Positions 8,079 to 16,925 of a stretch of 64,000 nt of DNA are shown here, one piece after another. Origin of the DNA: Desulfocurvus sp. (lineage in GTDB: Bacteria > Desulfobacterota > Desulfovibrionia > Desulfovibrionales > Desulfovibrionaceae); assembly GCA_020692325.1 (NCBI GenBank), contig JAIMKR010000001.1, forward strand, positions 343,753-407,752, read 5' to 3'. Made by a program: the position numbers and the translations under genes. The first letter of the stretch is position 1, and each line of letters begins with the position of its first letter. Under the pieces are notes generated by a model. It made no database searches, was not told the DNA's origin, and was given only the letters and a program-made list of their open reading frames with translations.

Positions 8079-9308
8079 ATGGACAAGGACGTGCCCCCCG
8101 CGCCGGAACGACGCATCGCCCACATCGACATGGACGCCTTCTTCGCGTCCATCGAGCAGCTGGACCACCCTGAGTGGCGCGGCAAACCCCTCGCCGTGGG
8201 CGACGGCCCGCGCGCCGTCGTCTCCGCCGCCAGCTACGAAATACGCGCCTTCGGCGTGCACTCGGCCATGCCCGTGCAACAGGCCAAGAAGCTCTGCCCG
8301 CGCGGTCTGTTCGTCCCCGTGCGCATGAGCCGCTACCGGGAGGTTTCCCGATGCGTCATGTCCATTCTGCAACGTTTTTCCCCACTGGTGGAACAAGCCA
8401 GCGTGGACGAGGCCTACCTCGACGCCACGGGGCTGGAACGGCTTTTCGGCCCACCGGAGGAATTCGCGGAGACGCTACGTGCGGCAGTGCGCGGGGAAAC
8501 CGGCCTCACCTGCTCGGTGGGCATCGCCCCGGCGAGATTTCTGGCCAAGATCGCCTCGGACTTCCACAAGCCCGACGGCGTGACCATCGTCCGACCGGAC
8601 GAGGTGCGCGCCTTCCTCGACGCCCTGCCCGTGGGCAAGATCCCCGGCGTGGGCGGCAAGACGCTGGAGCTGCTTCACAAATTGGGTGTGCGCTTGGCGG
8701 GCGATGTGCTGAAACACCCGCCGGAGTTCTGGCGGCAAAGGCTGGGCAACGAGCGCGGCCAGTGGTTGTACGCCCGCGCCCAGGGCATCGACGACCGGCC
8801 CGTCGTCCCCTACACCCCGCCCAAGAGCTCCAGCGCGGAGAACACCTTCGAGCGGGACACCCGCGACCCGGCCGTGCTGCGGCGCTGGCTGCTGCGGCAG
8901 AGCGAGCGCGTGGGCGCGGACCTGCGCGCCCAGGGCGTGCGCGGCCGCACGGTGACGCTGAAGGCCAAGTTCGCGGACTTCACGCAGGTGACGCGCTCAC
9001 GCACCCTGCCCGAGCCCATCGACGACACGGCGGGCATTTTCGAGGCGGCGGTGGAGCTGCTCACCCAGCTGAACCCGAAGAAGGAGCTGCGGCTCATCGG
9101 CGTGGGCATCAGCCAGTTCGGGCCCGCCCCGGCGAGGCAGCTGTCGCTTCTGCCCGCAGCGCCAGGTCAGACAGCCCCGGGCCGGGCCGCGCAGGTCAAG
9201 TCGAGCGCCGCCGTGGACAAGGCCATGGACGCCGTGCGCGGCCGCTTCGGCAAAACCGCCATCACGCGCGGCGATCTGCTGGACTTCGACCCCTGGGCGA
9301 AAAAATAG
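8079..9308 (+). CDS. dinB: DNA polymerase IV (Y-family translesion polymerase)
   Basis: Error-prone polymerase that copies past damaged template bases, 409 aa. The catalytic carboxylates are visible: Asp17 and Asp19 in HIDMDAFFASIE, and Asp110-Glu111 in SVDEAYLD. A helix-hairpin-helix thumb (GKIPGVGGKT) is near residue 190, and a little-finger domain follows to about residue 350. The C-terminal tail after the little finger carries PARQLSLLP, a good match to the QLSLLP-type beta-clamp binding motif, followed by about 55 residues including TAITRGDLL. The start at 8079 is the last ATG before the catalytic core; its ribosome site (AGGG) is close and weak. Inverted repeats upstream may mediate SOS control. 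A copy of the gene's last bases recurs downstream. Confidence 0.95.
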   Translation: MDKDVPPAPERRIAHIDMDAFFASIEQLDHPEWRGKPLAVGDGPRAVVSAASYEIRAFGVHSAMPVQQAKKLCPRGLFVPVRMSRYREVSRCVMSILQRFSPLVEQASVDEAYLDATGLERLFGPPEEFAETLRAAVRGETGLTCSVGIAPARFLAKIASDFHKPDGVTIVRPDEVRAFLDALPVGKIPGVGGKTLELLHKLGVRLAGDVLKHPPEFWRQRLGNERGQWLYARAQGIDDRPVVPYTPPKSSSAENTFERDTRDPAVLRRWLLRQSERVGADLRAQGVRGRTVTLKAKFADFTQVTRSRTLPEPIDDTAGIFEAAVELLTQLNPKKELRLIGVGISQFGPAPARQLSLLPAAPGQTAPGRAAQVKSSAAVDKAMDAVRGRFGKTAITRGDLLDFDPWAKK

Positions 9309-9511
9309 GCGGCGGAGGCGCTCATCTGGCCCCATCCCGCTTCCTGCGCGGGTGCCGAGGCCCGCACTTAAACGCGCAGCCCCCCCGACCGTCGCCCCGA
9401 TCCCTGGCGAGAGCCAAGGCTCGCGCCCCAAAGACGGCGCTCATTTTCTCCGTCGTCCAGCCTCACGCGGGAGCGAAGGTCTGGGCGAAAAGATAGGCGG
9501 CGGAAGCACTC
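9293..9511. repeat. Direct repeat pair copying the 3' end of dinB
   Basis: Bases 9293-9323, covering the final codons and stop of dinB, recur at 9481-9511 with 28 of 31 positions identical (both start CTGGGCGAAAA and contain ATAGGCGGCGGA). About 157 bases of GC-rich, gene-free sequence lie between the copies. The right copy contributes one arm of the trpA terminator. It looks like a small duplication, now diverging. Nothing else is seen between dinB and trpA. Confidence 0.7.
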
Positions 9512-9523
9512 GCCCCCGCCGCC
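9486..9523 (-). terminator. Terminator of the aro-trp operon
   Basis: Minus strand: GGCGGCGG pairs with CCGCCGCC (8 bp, 12-base loop), followed by TATCTTTTC. It starts 22 bases after the trpA stop, the expected end of the long minus-strand operon. Confidence 0.7.
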
Positions 9524-9545
9524 CGTCATCACGCCGCTTTCGACG

Positions 9546-10325
9546 CTACTTCCAGATTTTCATGAAGCCGGCCGCCTCGCCGCCCTCGTCGATGTGCCGG
9601 ATGAGCGCGCTGCCGAACACGGCGGCGTCCGCCAGTCCGTGCAGTCCGGCCAGCTGCTCCGGCCGTTTGAGGCCAAAGCCCAGGGCCACCGGCACGCCGA
9701 AGGCCTTCTTGGCGGCGGCGAGCCCGGCGCTCACCTCCGGCGGCAGGCCGGTATCGAAGCTGGAACGCACGCCCGTGGTGCCCAGCACGGACACAAAATA
9801 GGCGAAGCCCTTGGCCACGGAGCCATAGAGCTCCATGCGCTCCGGCGCGGTGTTCAGACCCACCAGCGCAATCAGCGCCAGTCCCTCGGGATCGAAGGCC
9901 GCGCGGATGGGTTCGGACTCCTCGAAGGGCACGTCGGCCAGGATGACCCCGTGGGCCCCGGCGCTGGCGGCGTCCTTGGCGAAGCGCGAAAGCCCGTATT
10001 GCAGCACCGGGTTCAGGTAGCCCATGAGCACGATGCCCGCGTGGTACCGGCCCTTGCGCGCGGCCAGTTCACCGAGAATCCACGCGAGGTTCACGCCGGC
10101 CTCCAGGCACTTGAGGGAAGCGTGCTCCACCACGGGGCCGTCGGCCACTGGGTCGGAGAACGGCATGCCGATTTCGATGATGTCGGCCCCGTTCTTGTCC
10201 AGCTGGTCGATCTCCTCCCAGAAGCGCTTCTTGTCCGGGTATCCCCCGGGCAGGAAGGGAATGAGGGCCAGCCGGCCCTTGGCGTGGGCCTGTTCGATGC
10301 GTTCGGTCAGGATGTGCTTGCTCAT
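9546..10325 (-). CDS. trpA: Tryptophan synthase alpha chain
   Basis: 259 aa TIM barrel that cleaves indole-3-glycerol phosphate to indole and glyceraldehyde-3-phosphate, and passes indole to TrpB. The catalytic Glu lies in [16 protein letters not shown] and the catalytic Asp in [11 protein letters not shown]. The phosphate loop GFGLKRPEQ is present. The ATG overlaps the trpB stop (ATGA), indicating translational coupling for the alpha-beta complex. It is the last gene of the operon. Confidence 0.97.
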   Translation of the reverse strand: MSKHILTERIEQAHAKGRLALIPFLPGGYPDKKRFWEEIDQLDKNGADIIEIGMPFSDPVADGPVVEHASLKCLEAGVNLAWILGELAARKGRYHAGIVLMGYLNPVLQYGLSRFAKDAASAGAHGVILADVPFEESEPIRAAFDPEGLALIALVGLNTAPERMELYGSVAKGFAYFVSVLGTTGVRSSFDTGLPPEVSAGLAAAKKAFGVPVALGFGLKRPEQLAGLHGLADAAVFGSALIRHIDEGGEAAGFMKIWK

Positions 10326-11509
10326 TTGCCCTCCCCCTGCGCGGCCACGTAGTCGTTGACGATGTCCAGATCCTTGTCGCCACGGCCGGAGAGACACACC
10401 ACCACGTGGCTGCCCCTGGGCAGGCTGCCGGCGTTGCGCAGCACCCAGCCCAGCGCGTGCGAGCTCTCCAGAGCGGGCATGATGCCCTCGTGCCGCGAGA
10501 GTTCGAGGAAGGCCTCGATGGCCGCGTCGTCCGTGACGTTCACGTAGGTGGCCCGGCCGCTGGCCTGCAAGGCCGCGTGCTCCGGGCCAACGCCCGGGTA
10601 GTCCAGGCCGGGGGCGATGGAATGCGAGGGTAGTATCTGCCCCTCATCGGTCTGGATGAGCTGGCTGCGCATGCCATGCAGCACGCCCGGCGTACCGTTT
10701 TTCGACAGCGGCGCGGAATGCCAGTCGCCCGGTTTGCCGCGACCGGCGGCCTCCACGCCCACGAGCTTCACCGAGGCGTCGGGCTCGAACTCGTGGAACG
10801 CCCCGATCGCATTGGAGCCGCCGCCCACGCAGGCCACGACGTAGTCCGGCAGCCGGCCGGCCTGTTCGAGCATCTGCGCCCGGGCCTCGCGGCTGATGAC
10901 GGATTGCAGCTCGCGCACCAGCAACGGGAAGGGATGCGGACCGGCCGCGGTGCCAAAGCAGTAGTGCGTGGTCCTCTGCTCGGCTATCCAGGCGCGCAGA
11001 GCCGCGTTGATGGCGTCCTTGAGGGTGCGCGTGCCGGACTCCACGGGCACGACCTCGGCCCCGAAGAGGCGCATGCGCCGCACGTTCAGGCTCTGCCGCT
11101 CCACATCCAGCGCGCCCATGTAGATGGTGCACTTCATGCCGAGCCGGGCCGCCGCCAGCGCCGAGGCCACGCCATGCTGCCCGGCCCCGGTCTCGGCCAG
11201 CAGGCGCGTCTTGCCCAGCTTCTTGGCCAGCAGCGCCTGCCCGATGGTGTTGTTCACCTTGTGCGCGCCGCCGTGGGCCAGATCCTCGCGCTTGAGCCAG
11301 AGTTTGATTCCCAGCTTGGTCGAGAGGTTGGGACAGAAGGTGAGCGCCGTGGGCCGGCCCACGAAGTGCTTCAGCTCGCTGGCCAGCTCATCCTGGAACT
11401 CCTTGGAGGGCAGGATGCGCTCCATGGCCTCCTCCAGCTCCAGCAGGGGCGGCATGAGCAGCTCGGGCACGAACTGGCCGCCGAAATCGCCGTAATAGCC
11501 TTTTTTCAC
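10322..11509 (-). CDS. trpB: Tryptophan synthase beta chain (TrpB1)
   Basis: 395 aa PLP enzyme of the alpha2-beta2 tryptophan synthase; joins indole and serine. Visible are GGAHKVNN with the PLP lysine (Lys84), ETGAGQHG and VGGGSNAIG. The start is GTG at 11509 with GGGG upstream; it overlaps the trpF stop as GTGA, and trpA in turn overlaps its end. [15 protein letters not shown] is the canonical TrpB1 N-terminus. A second beta chain of the TrpB2 clade is encoded at 4570-5916. Confidence 0.97.
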   Translation of the reverse strand: MKKGYYGDFGGQFVPELLMPPLLELEEAMERILPSKEFQDELASELKHFVGRPTALTFCPNLSTKLGIKLWLKREDLAHGGAHKVNNTIGQALLAKKLGKTRLLAETGAGQHGVASALAAARLGMKCTIYMGALDVERQSLNVRRMRLFGAEVVPVESGTRTLKDAINAALRAWIAEQRTTHYCFGTAAGPHPFPLLVRELQSVISREARAQMLEQAGRLPDYVVACVGGGSNAIGAFHEFEPDASVKLVGVEAAGRGKPGDWHSAPLSKNGTPGVLHGMRSQLIQTDEGQILPSHSIAPGLDYPGVGPEHAALQASGRATYVNVTDDAAIEAFLELSRHEGIMPALESSHALGWVLRNAGSLPRGSHVVVCLSGRGDKDLDIVNDYVAAQGEGK

Positions 11510-12180
11510 GGGTTTTCCCCTTTGTTTTGCGATGATTGCGCCATGCGCAGGGCGTCGAATGCCGCGCGCAGCAAATCCTTGTCCTTCACCCCGGGCGCGC
11601 ATTCCACGCCCGAGTTCATGTCCACGCCCGCCGGGCGCAAGCGCCGCAGCGCCGCCTCCAGCGTGGCCGGGGCGAGTCCGCCCGCCAGCAGCCAGGGCTT
11701 GGGAAAACGCGTCGCGGCGAGAATTTCCACCGCGTGATCGTCCACCGCCCTGCCGTGCCCGCCCCCACCACCGCCGGCGTCCACCAGGAACAGCCGGCAG
11801 CAGGAGGCGAATCGGTCCACCTCGGCCTGAAATGAATCCAGGTTCGCGGCCCTCTCGGGCCAGAGGACCTTGATGACGCGCGCAGGTCCGATGGCGCGGC
11901 AGAAGTCCTCGTCCTGGCCACCGTGCAGCTGGGCCAGATCGAGACCGCCGGCCGTCATGAGGGCGAGGGACTCGTCCGCCGTCTGGCCAACGAACACCCC
12001 CACCTTGAGCGCGCCGCGCAGGTCCCGGGTCTTGTCCAGCCCGGCCGGCAGCCCGGGTTCGACGTTGCGCGGGCTTTTGGCGTGGAAGATGAAGCCGAGC
12101 ATGTCCGCGCCCAGCGCCGCGGCAAGCCGCGCGTCCTTTGCCCGCGTCATGCCGCAGACCTTGGCCAGCAGCCGCGTCAT
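11506..12180 (-). CDS. trpF: Phosphoribosylanthranilate isomerase
   Basis: 224 aa TIM barrel performing the Amadori rearrangement of PRA to CdRP. The N-terminal KVCGMTR holds the catalytic cysteine, [15 protein letters not shown] follows, and the phosphate-binding [11 protein letters not shown] and GVDMNSGVE end the barrel. The catalytic Asp is probably in FLVDAGGGG. The start overlaps the trpC stop by ATGA. A glycine run in the sixth loop is slightly longer than usual. Confidence 0.95.
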   Translation of the reverse strand: MTRLLAKVCGMTRAKDARLAAALGADMLGFIFHAKSPRNVEPGLPAGLDKTRDLRGALKVGVFVGQTADESLALMTAGGLDLAQLHGGQDEDFCRAIGPARVIKVLWPERAANLDSFQAEVDRFASCCRLFLVDAGGGGGGHGRAVDDHAVEILAATRFPKPWLLAGGLAPATLEAALRRLRPAGVDMNSGVECAPGVKDKDLLRAAFDALRMAQSSQNKGENP

Positions 12181-13013
12181 GCCAGCGACTCCTCGTGACG
12201 GGCCAAGGCCGCGGCCCGCCGACCGAGGGAGACGGCCGTCAGCTCGGCGAGCGCGACGCCGGGATCCGGCCGGCTCATGAGCGAGGTGCCCACGAGCACC
12301 GCGTCGTAGCCGAGGTCCGCCATTTCCTCCAGCTGTTCCGGGGCGTCCATGCCGCTGGCGCTGATCCACAGCTCGCCCGCGCGCTTGTCCCCGGCCAGCC
12401 GGCGCGAGACGGCGAGGTCGGTCTTGAGCGTGTCCAGATCACGGTTGTTCACCTGGATGATCTCGGCCCCGGCCCAGCGGGCCATGTCCAGGTCGGCCGC
12501 GTCAAAGACCTCGCACACGGCCTCCAGCCCGTGCTCGCGGCACAGGTCGAGCATCTCCCGCACCAGCCCCGCGCCGTCGAACATGCGCATGATGAGCAGC
12601 AGCGCCGAGGCCGGGGTGGCCGCCGTCTCCAGCACCTGCAAGGGGTCGATGAGGAAGTCCTTGCGCAGCATGGGCAGGCCGGCGAAAGCCATGTCGTCCA
12701 GAAAGCGCGGGTCGCCCTGGAAATACGCCTCCTCCGTGAGCACGGAGAGCGCCGCCGCGCCGTTGTCCGCGTACATGCGGGCCACGTCCGCCGGGGTCAG
12801 GTCCAGATTGATGACCCCGCGCGAGGGCGAGGCGCGCTTGTACTCCGCGATGACGGCGGGCGCGCCGGCCCCGCGCAGGGCGCGGGAGAATGGCGGGCGC
12901 TCGCCGCCCGGGAAGGCGCGCGGCGCGGGCAACGTTCCCTCGGCCGCCAGTTTGCGCAGCCGGGCGACGCCGGGCAGCTGGGCCTCTCGGAATCGCGCGA
13001 GCATGTCACTCAC
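12177..13013 (-). CDS. trpC: Indole-3-glycerol phosphate synthase
   Basis: 278 aa TIM barrel that closes the indole ring from CdRP. Motifs: [13 protein letters not shown] (substrate-binding and catalytic lysine), [12 protein letters not shown] (catalytic lysine), [17 protein letters not shown] and [11 protein letters not shown]. The start is GTG at 13013 with GGAGGA seven bases upstream, overlapping trpD by eight bases; an ATG three codons later is an alternative with a poorer ribosome site. Confidence 0.96.
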   Translation of the reverse strand: MSDMLARFREAQLPGVARLRKLAAEGTLPAPRAFPGGERPPFSRALRGAGAPAVIAEYKRASPSRGVINLDLTPADVARMYADNGAAALSVLTEEAYFQGDPRFLDDMAFAGLPMLRKDFLIDPLQVLETAATPASALLLIMRMFDGAGLVREMLDLCREHGLEAVCEVFDAADLDMARWAGAEIIQVNNRDLDTLKTDLAVSRRLAGDKRAGELWISASGMDAPEQLEEMADLGYDAVLVGTSLMSRPDPGVALAELTAVSLGRRAAALARHEESLA

Positions 13014-14049
13014 CGGCGGCTCCTCCGGCGAATCGGCTGGCAGCGCCGCCGGCCACGGCGTTTTTGGCCTCGGTCATGCAGGCGGCCATGTCGCGCCCGG
13101 TGACGAGGTGCAGGGCCGCGCCCAGGTTGAGGACCGTCATGGCCATCATGGCCGGATTGCCGCGCCCACGCAGCACGTTCTTGATGGCGGCCAGGGCGGC
13201 GGGCTTGTCGTTCACGCGCACGTCCGCCGGCGCGTATCCGGCCAGACCATACTCGGCCGGGTCCAACCGGAAGGGCGAAACGCCGCCGTGCGCCACGACG
13301 AAACCCGTGGTCGGGCCGAAGGGCGTCAGCTCGTCGAAGCCGCCCATCGAAGCATCCACTTCCCCACCGGCGCCGTGGATGACCAGCGCGGTGATGTCGG
13401 GGGCGATACGGGCCAGCGTGTCGGCCATGAGCGGCAGGGCCGCGGCCTGCCCCACGCCGAGCAGCTGATGGCTGGGCCGCGCGGGATTGAGCAGGGGGCC
13501 GAGCATGTTGAACAGGGTGCGGATGCCCATTTCGCGGCGCACCGGGGCGATGTGCGCGAAGGAAGGGTGGTAGTTGGGCGCGAAGAGGAACACGAAACCC
13601 GTGCGCGCCAGCTCGCCGGCCGCCTCGTCCGGTCCGACGGTCAGCGAGATGCCCAGTCCCTCCAGAGCGTCCGCGCTGCCGCTGGAGGACGACACCGCGC
13701 GGTTGCCGTGCTTGACCACCCGGTGGCCCATGCTGGCCATGTACAGGGAGACCGCCGTGGAGCAGTTGAAGCTGCTCGTGCGATCGCCGCCGGTGCCAAC
13801 GATGTCCAGAATGGGCTTGTCCGTTGGCAGATCATGGACCGTGCGGGCCTTGGCGAGCCCGGCGCGCGCGGCCTCGCCCAGCTCCACGGGTGTTTCGCCC
13901 TTGGTCCGCAGCCCCATGAGCAACGCCCCGGCCTGCGCCGGACTCAACATGCCCTCAAAGAGTTCGCCGAAAGCGTAAGCCGCCTGTTCCGCCGAAAGGT
14001 CGTCCCGGTTGCCCAGGGTGTCCAGGATGTCGCGCATCTTCTCGTTCAT
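13006..14049 (-). CDS. trpD: Anthranilate phosphoribosyltransferase
   Basis: 347 aa; transfers phosphoribose from PRPP to anthranilate. The diagnostic DIVGTGGDR (PRPP site) is followed by NCSTAVSLYMA, VKHGNRAVSSSSGSAD and NPARPSHQLLGV. It is a stand-alone enzyme, not fused to TrpG as in enterobacteria. GGAGG lies just upstream of the ATG. It follows trpG by 12 bases. Confidence 0.97.
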   Translation of the reverse strand: MNEKMRDILDTLGNRDDLSAEQAAYAFGELFEGMLSPAQAGALLMGLRTKGETPVELGEAARAGLAKARTVHDLPTDKPILDIVGTGGDRTSSFNCSTAVSLYMASMGHRVVKHGNRAVSSSSGSADALEGLGISLTVGPDEAAGELARTGFVFLFAPNYHPSFAHIAPVRREMGIRTLFNMLGPLLNPARPSHQLLGVGQAAALPLMADTLARIAPDITALVIHGAGGEVDASMGGFDELTPFGPTTGFVVAHGGVSPFRLDPAEYGLAGYAPADVRVNDKPAALAAIKNVLRGRGNPAMMAMTVLNLGAALHLVTGRDMAACMTEAKNAVAGGAASRFAGGAAGE

Positions 14050-14061
14050 CGGAAGTCCTCC

Positions 14062-14637
14062 TTACGCCTTGGCCACGCCAAGGAAGTTGGCCAGCAGTTT
14101 CGGGCCGTCCGGGGTCAGGATGGACTCCGGGTGGAATTGGACGCCGCTCCAGGGACGATCGGCATAGCACATGCCCATGACCTCGCCCTCGACGGTTTTC
14201 GCCGTCACGCGCAGCAACTTTGGGGCCTCGTGCGCCAGCACGATGAGCGAGTGGTAGCGGCAGACCTCGAAGGGATTGGGCAACCCGGCGAACACGTCCG
14301 TGCCGTCGTGCTCCACCGGGCTCGTCTTGCCGTGCATGATGCGGTCGGCCCGCACCACGCTGGCCCCGGCGAAGCAGCCCAGGGTCTGGTGCCCCAGGCA
14401 TACGCCGAGGACGGGTACGCGCTTGTCCAGGAGCGACAGGAACTTCAGGCAGTTGCCCGCGTTCTCCGGCCGGCCGGGGCCAGGGGAGAGGCACACGCGG
14501 TCCAGCCCCGCCACGAAGTCCGGGTCCAGCAGCTCGGGCCGGTCGTTGCGGTAGACCACCGGGTCCGCCCCCAGCTGCTGGAAGGCCTGCACCAGGTTGA
14601 AGGTGAAGGAGTCGAAGTTATCGATCAGCAAAAACAT
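14062..14637 (-). CDS. trpG: Anthranilate synthase component II (glutamine amidotransferase)
   Basis: 191 aa class I glutamine amidotransferase feeding ammonia to TrpE. The catalytic triad is Cys80 (GVCLGHQ), His169 and Glu171 (VQFHPES). The oxyanion motif SPGPGRPENAG is present. The ATG lies 20 bases inside the 3' end of trpE, so the two subunits are translationally coupled. It could also serve a PabA-like role, since no separate pabA is in the window. Confidence 0.96.
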   Translation of the reverse strand: MFLLIDNFDSFTFNLVQAFQQLGADPVVYRNDRPELLDPDFVAGLDRVCLSPGPGRPENAGNCLKFLSLLDKRVPVLGVCLGHQTLGCFAGASVVRADRIMHGKTSPVEHDGTDVFAGLPNPFEVCRYHSLIVLAHEAPKLLRVTAKTVEGEVMGMCYADRPWSGVQFHPESILTPDGPKLLANFLGVAKA

Positions 14638-16030
14638 CGCCAACCCCCTTGGAGGTGATAATCTCTTTGATGACGCGGGCCTTGTTGTTGCATTCCTGCC
14701 ATTCGCGCTCGGGGTCCGAGTCGTACACCAGCCCGGCCCCGGCCTGCCAGCTGCACGTCCCGTCGCGGAACCACATGCTGCGGATGGTGATGCCCGTGCC
14801 CAGATGCACCGGGCCCTTGCCCAGTCCCAGCCAGCCCAGCGCCCCGGCGTAGGGGCCGCGCGGCCGCTGCTCCACCCTGGCGATGGTCTCCATGGCCCAG
14901 ATTTTCGGCGCGCCGGCCACGGTGCCCGCCGGGAAGGTGGCCTGGAGCACGTCGATGGCGTCCAGATCATCGCGCAGGTCCGCCTCCACGTAGCTGGTCA
15001 GATGCATCACGTGGGAGAAGCGCTCCACCTGCATGAACTTGGCCACCTCCACGCTGCCGGGTTTGGCGATGCGCCCCAGGTCGTTCCTGCCCAGGTCCAC
15101 CAGCATCACGTGCTCGGCCCGCTCCTTGGGATCCTCGAGGAGCTCGCGCTCCAGCTCGCGGTCCTTGGCCTGCGTGGCGCCGCGCGGCCGCGTGCCGGCG
15201 ATGGGCCGCACCTCCAGCCGCCCGGCCGAGCAGTTCACCATCATCTCCGGCGAGCTGCCGAGCAGAACCTCCTCCTCGAAGCGCATGAAGAACATGAACG
15301 GCGAGGGGTTGGCCTGACGCAGCCGGCGGTACACGCCGAAGGGCTGGCCCGAGAACGGCGTGGAGAAGCGCACGGAGAACACGAGCTGTATGCCCTCGCC
15401 CTCGGTGATGAGGCGCTTGGCCTCGCGCACCTGCTCCATGTACTCCTCGCGGCCGGGCATGGCCGTGGGCTCCTCGGTGTGGATCTCGAAGGACCCCAGA
15501 TCGCCGGGATCGACAGACGCCGGGCCGTCGTTCTCGTCCAGCGAGAGGTAGCAGCAGCGGTGCCGCAGGTGATCGTAGAGCACGATCTGCCCGGGCAGGG
15601 CCAGGCGCGCCTCGGCGTCGCTGGGCGGCAGGGCTGCGAGCAGCTTGGGCTCCAACATGCCGCCCACGCTGTAGCCCAGGTAGCCGCAGAGCGCGCGGGT
15701 CAACGCGGGCAGCGGCTCCTGGGAGGCGGGCTGTTCGATCTCCACCCGCGGCAAAAGCCTGCGCAGGCCCTCCATGAACGGCAACCCCTCAAGCTCGCGC
15801 AGCGGTTCCAGGCGCTCGTCGCGGATATCCAGGGCGAGGTTCCCGTCCCTTTGCGTGGCGATGAGCCGGAAGTCCCAGGCGATGAGGCTGTACCGGCCCA
15901 GCCTGCCGTCCACTTCCGCGCTTTCCAGCAAAATGCCGGGCTGAGCGCCCACAAGACCGAGATACAGGCTGATGGGCGTCTGCACGTCGGCCGGGAGCCA
16001 TTTTCCGTAATGCTTCAAATGGATGTCCAT
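14618..16030 (-). CDS. trpE: Anthranilate synthase component I
   Basis: 470 aa; converts chorismate plus ammonia to anthranilate and is the committed, usually Trp-inhibited step. The N-terminal region carries LLESAEVDGRLGRYSLIAWD, the LLES element of the Trp feedback site. The chorismate-binding core has RPIAGTRPRGA, EHVMLVDLGRNDLGR and FPAGTVAGAPK. GGAGG precedes the ATG. Between it and tyrA lies a terminator/antiterminator pair with Trp codons at the end of tyrA (see 16048-16154), so its transcription is likely attenuated separately from the upstream aro genes. Confidence 0.97.
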   Translation of the reverse strand: MDIHLKHYGKWLPADVQTPISLYLGLVGAQPGILLESAEVDGRLGRYSLIAWDFRLIATQRDGNLALDIRDERLEPLRELEGLPFMEGLRRLLPRVEIEQPASQEPLPALTRALCGYLGYSVGGMLEPKLLAALPPSDAEARLALPGQIVLYDHLRHRCCYLSLDENDGPASVDPGDLGSFEIHTEEPTAMPGREEYMEQVREAKRLITEGEGIQLVFSVRFSTPFSGQPFGVYRRLRQANPSPFMFFMRFEEEVLLGSSPEMMVNCSAGRLEVRPIAGTRPRGATQAKDRELERELLEDPKERAEHVMLVDLGRNDLGRIAKPGSVEVAKFMQVERFSHVMHLTSYVEADLRDDLDAIDVLQATFPAGTVAGAPKIWAMETIARVEQRPRGPYAGALGWLGLGKGPVHLGTGITIRSMWFRDGTCSWQAGAGLVYDSDPEREWQECNNKARVIKEIITSKGVGDVFADR

Positions 16031-16047
16031 ACGTCCTCCGTTGCGTG

Positions 16048-16084
16048 AAAAAAAATGGCCGCGCCCCCGAACAGGGACGCGGCC
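16048..16084 (-). terminator. Internal attenuator terminator between tyrA and trpE
   Basis: Minus strand: GGCCGCGTCCC (16074-16084) pairs with the arm at 16057-16068 (GGGGGCGCGGCC) through 11 bp with one G-U, and is followed by eight Ts (16048-16055). It stands in the middle of an operon, 18 bases before trpE, so it must be conditional. Segment 16121-16131 (GGGACGCGGCC) is a perfect 11-base complement of the hairpin's 5' arm and can form a competing antiterminator. Confidence 0.88.
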
Positions 16085-16120
16085 AAACAAATGCACCAGC
16101 CGTCTTCGCCACTGGGCGAA

Positions 16121-16154
16121 GGCCGCGTCCCTATGCCGTTTCGCGCCACCACCA
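16121..16154 (-). promoter_or_regulatory. Trp-sensing element: tyrA Trp codons plus antiterminator arm
   Basis: The last codons of tyrA are TGG TGG TGG CGC GAA ACG GCA TAG. Directly at the stop begins GGGACGCGGCC (16121-16131), the antiterminator arm. A ribosome stalled on the Trp codons leaves this arm free to pair with 16074-16084; one that reaches the stop covers it and lets the terminator form. A small hairpin (TTCGCC / GGCGAA) separates the two arms. Spacing fits classical attenuation, with the enzyme's own C-terminus acting as leader peptide. Confidence 0.75.
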
Positions 16155-16925
16155 GGAAGCCCTGGCGGAGAGCAGATCAAGGTCGCCCCCGGCGGCGAGA
16201 TCGAGGTAGGCCGTGAACTGCCGCACGGTCTCCTGGAGAAAGGGGTTGTCCTCGGCGATGAGCGAAAAGAGCTCGCGGTCCTTCGTCAGCATCTTGCGCG
16301 CCGCCTCGAGCCTGCGCTCGAAGGAGGGCGTGCGGAAATTCTCTATGCCCGGGGTCTGCCGGGCCGCTGCCAGGTAGGCCACGGTGGTGATGAAGTTGAG
16401 GCCCTGCACCACGGCCATGGCCCGGTCGTGCTCCTCGGCCGTGCTGTCGAAGGGTGGGAAGCCCGCGCGGGCGAACAGGTCGCTCACGGCGTGCGTCGCA
16501 CCGCCCTCGAAGGTTCCTTCGATCTCGCGACCGGGCGTCACCGCCACGCGCGGTTCGAAGCCCTGGGGGATGACCGGGCCGAAAAGCGGATGCGTGCCAA
16601 CCACCGGCCCCTTGTAGGCCTCCAGCATCTGCGCCAGCGGGTTCACCTTCACGGAGCACACGTCGCAGAGGATCGCGCCTTCCGGCATGTGCGGGGCGAG
16701 CATCCGCGCCACCTCGCGCATGGCCGTCACCGGCACGGCGACGAGCGCCAGATCCACGGGGCCAGCCACGCCGGAGAGCGCCTCGCGCAGTGCGTCCTCC
16801 GAGTACGGCCGGCCGAGTTCGGTCACGGTCACGCCGACCTGACGGAAGGCGCGGACGAAGAGGGCCCCCATCTGGCCGCGCGCGCCGACGATGGCCACGC
16901 GCTCGATGCGCCGCGCGCCGCTCAT
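16131..16925 (-). CDS. tyrA: Prephenate dehydrogenase; 3' end doubles as a trp leader
   Basis: 264 aa; NAD(P)-dependent oxidation and decarboxylation of prephenate to 4-hydroxyphenylpyruvate on the tyrosine branch. The Rossmann glycines are in VAIVGARGQMG (residues 11-20), and the catalytic histidine is in GTHPLFGP (His112). There is no chorismate mutase domain or ACT domain, so feedback control must come from elsewhere. The C-terminus ends ASWWWRETA: three consecutive Trp codons just before the stop and 47 bases before an attenuator hairpin upstream of trpE. Trp is rare and rarely clustered, so this tail looks selected for regulation. The ATG overlaps the aroA stop by four bases. Confidence 0.93.
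   Translation of the reverse strand: MSGARRIERVAIVGARGQMGALFVRAFRQVGVTVTELGRPYSEDALREALSGVAGPVDLALVAVPVTAMREVARMLAPHMPEGAILCDVCSVKVNPLAQMLEAYKGPVVGTHPLFGPVIPQGFEPRVAVTPGREIEGTFEGGATHAVSDLFARAGFPPFDSTAEEHDRAMAVVQGLNFITTVAYLAAARQTPGIENFRTPSFERRLEAARKMLTKDRELFSLIAEDNPFLQETVRQFTAYLDLAAGGDLDLLSARASWWWRETA

Noticed and set aside
16042..16112. A short leader ORF between tyrA and trpE (GTG at about 16112 reading into Phe codons)
   Set aside because: It has no stop before trpE's start region and no Trp cluster; the Trp codons that fit the attenuator geometry are the last ones of tyrA.
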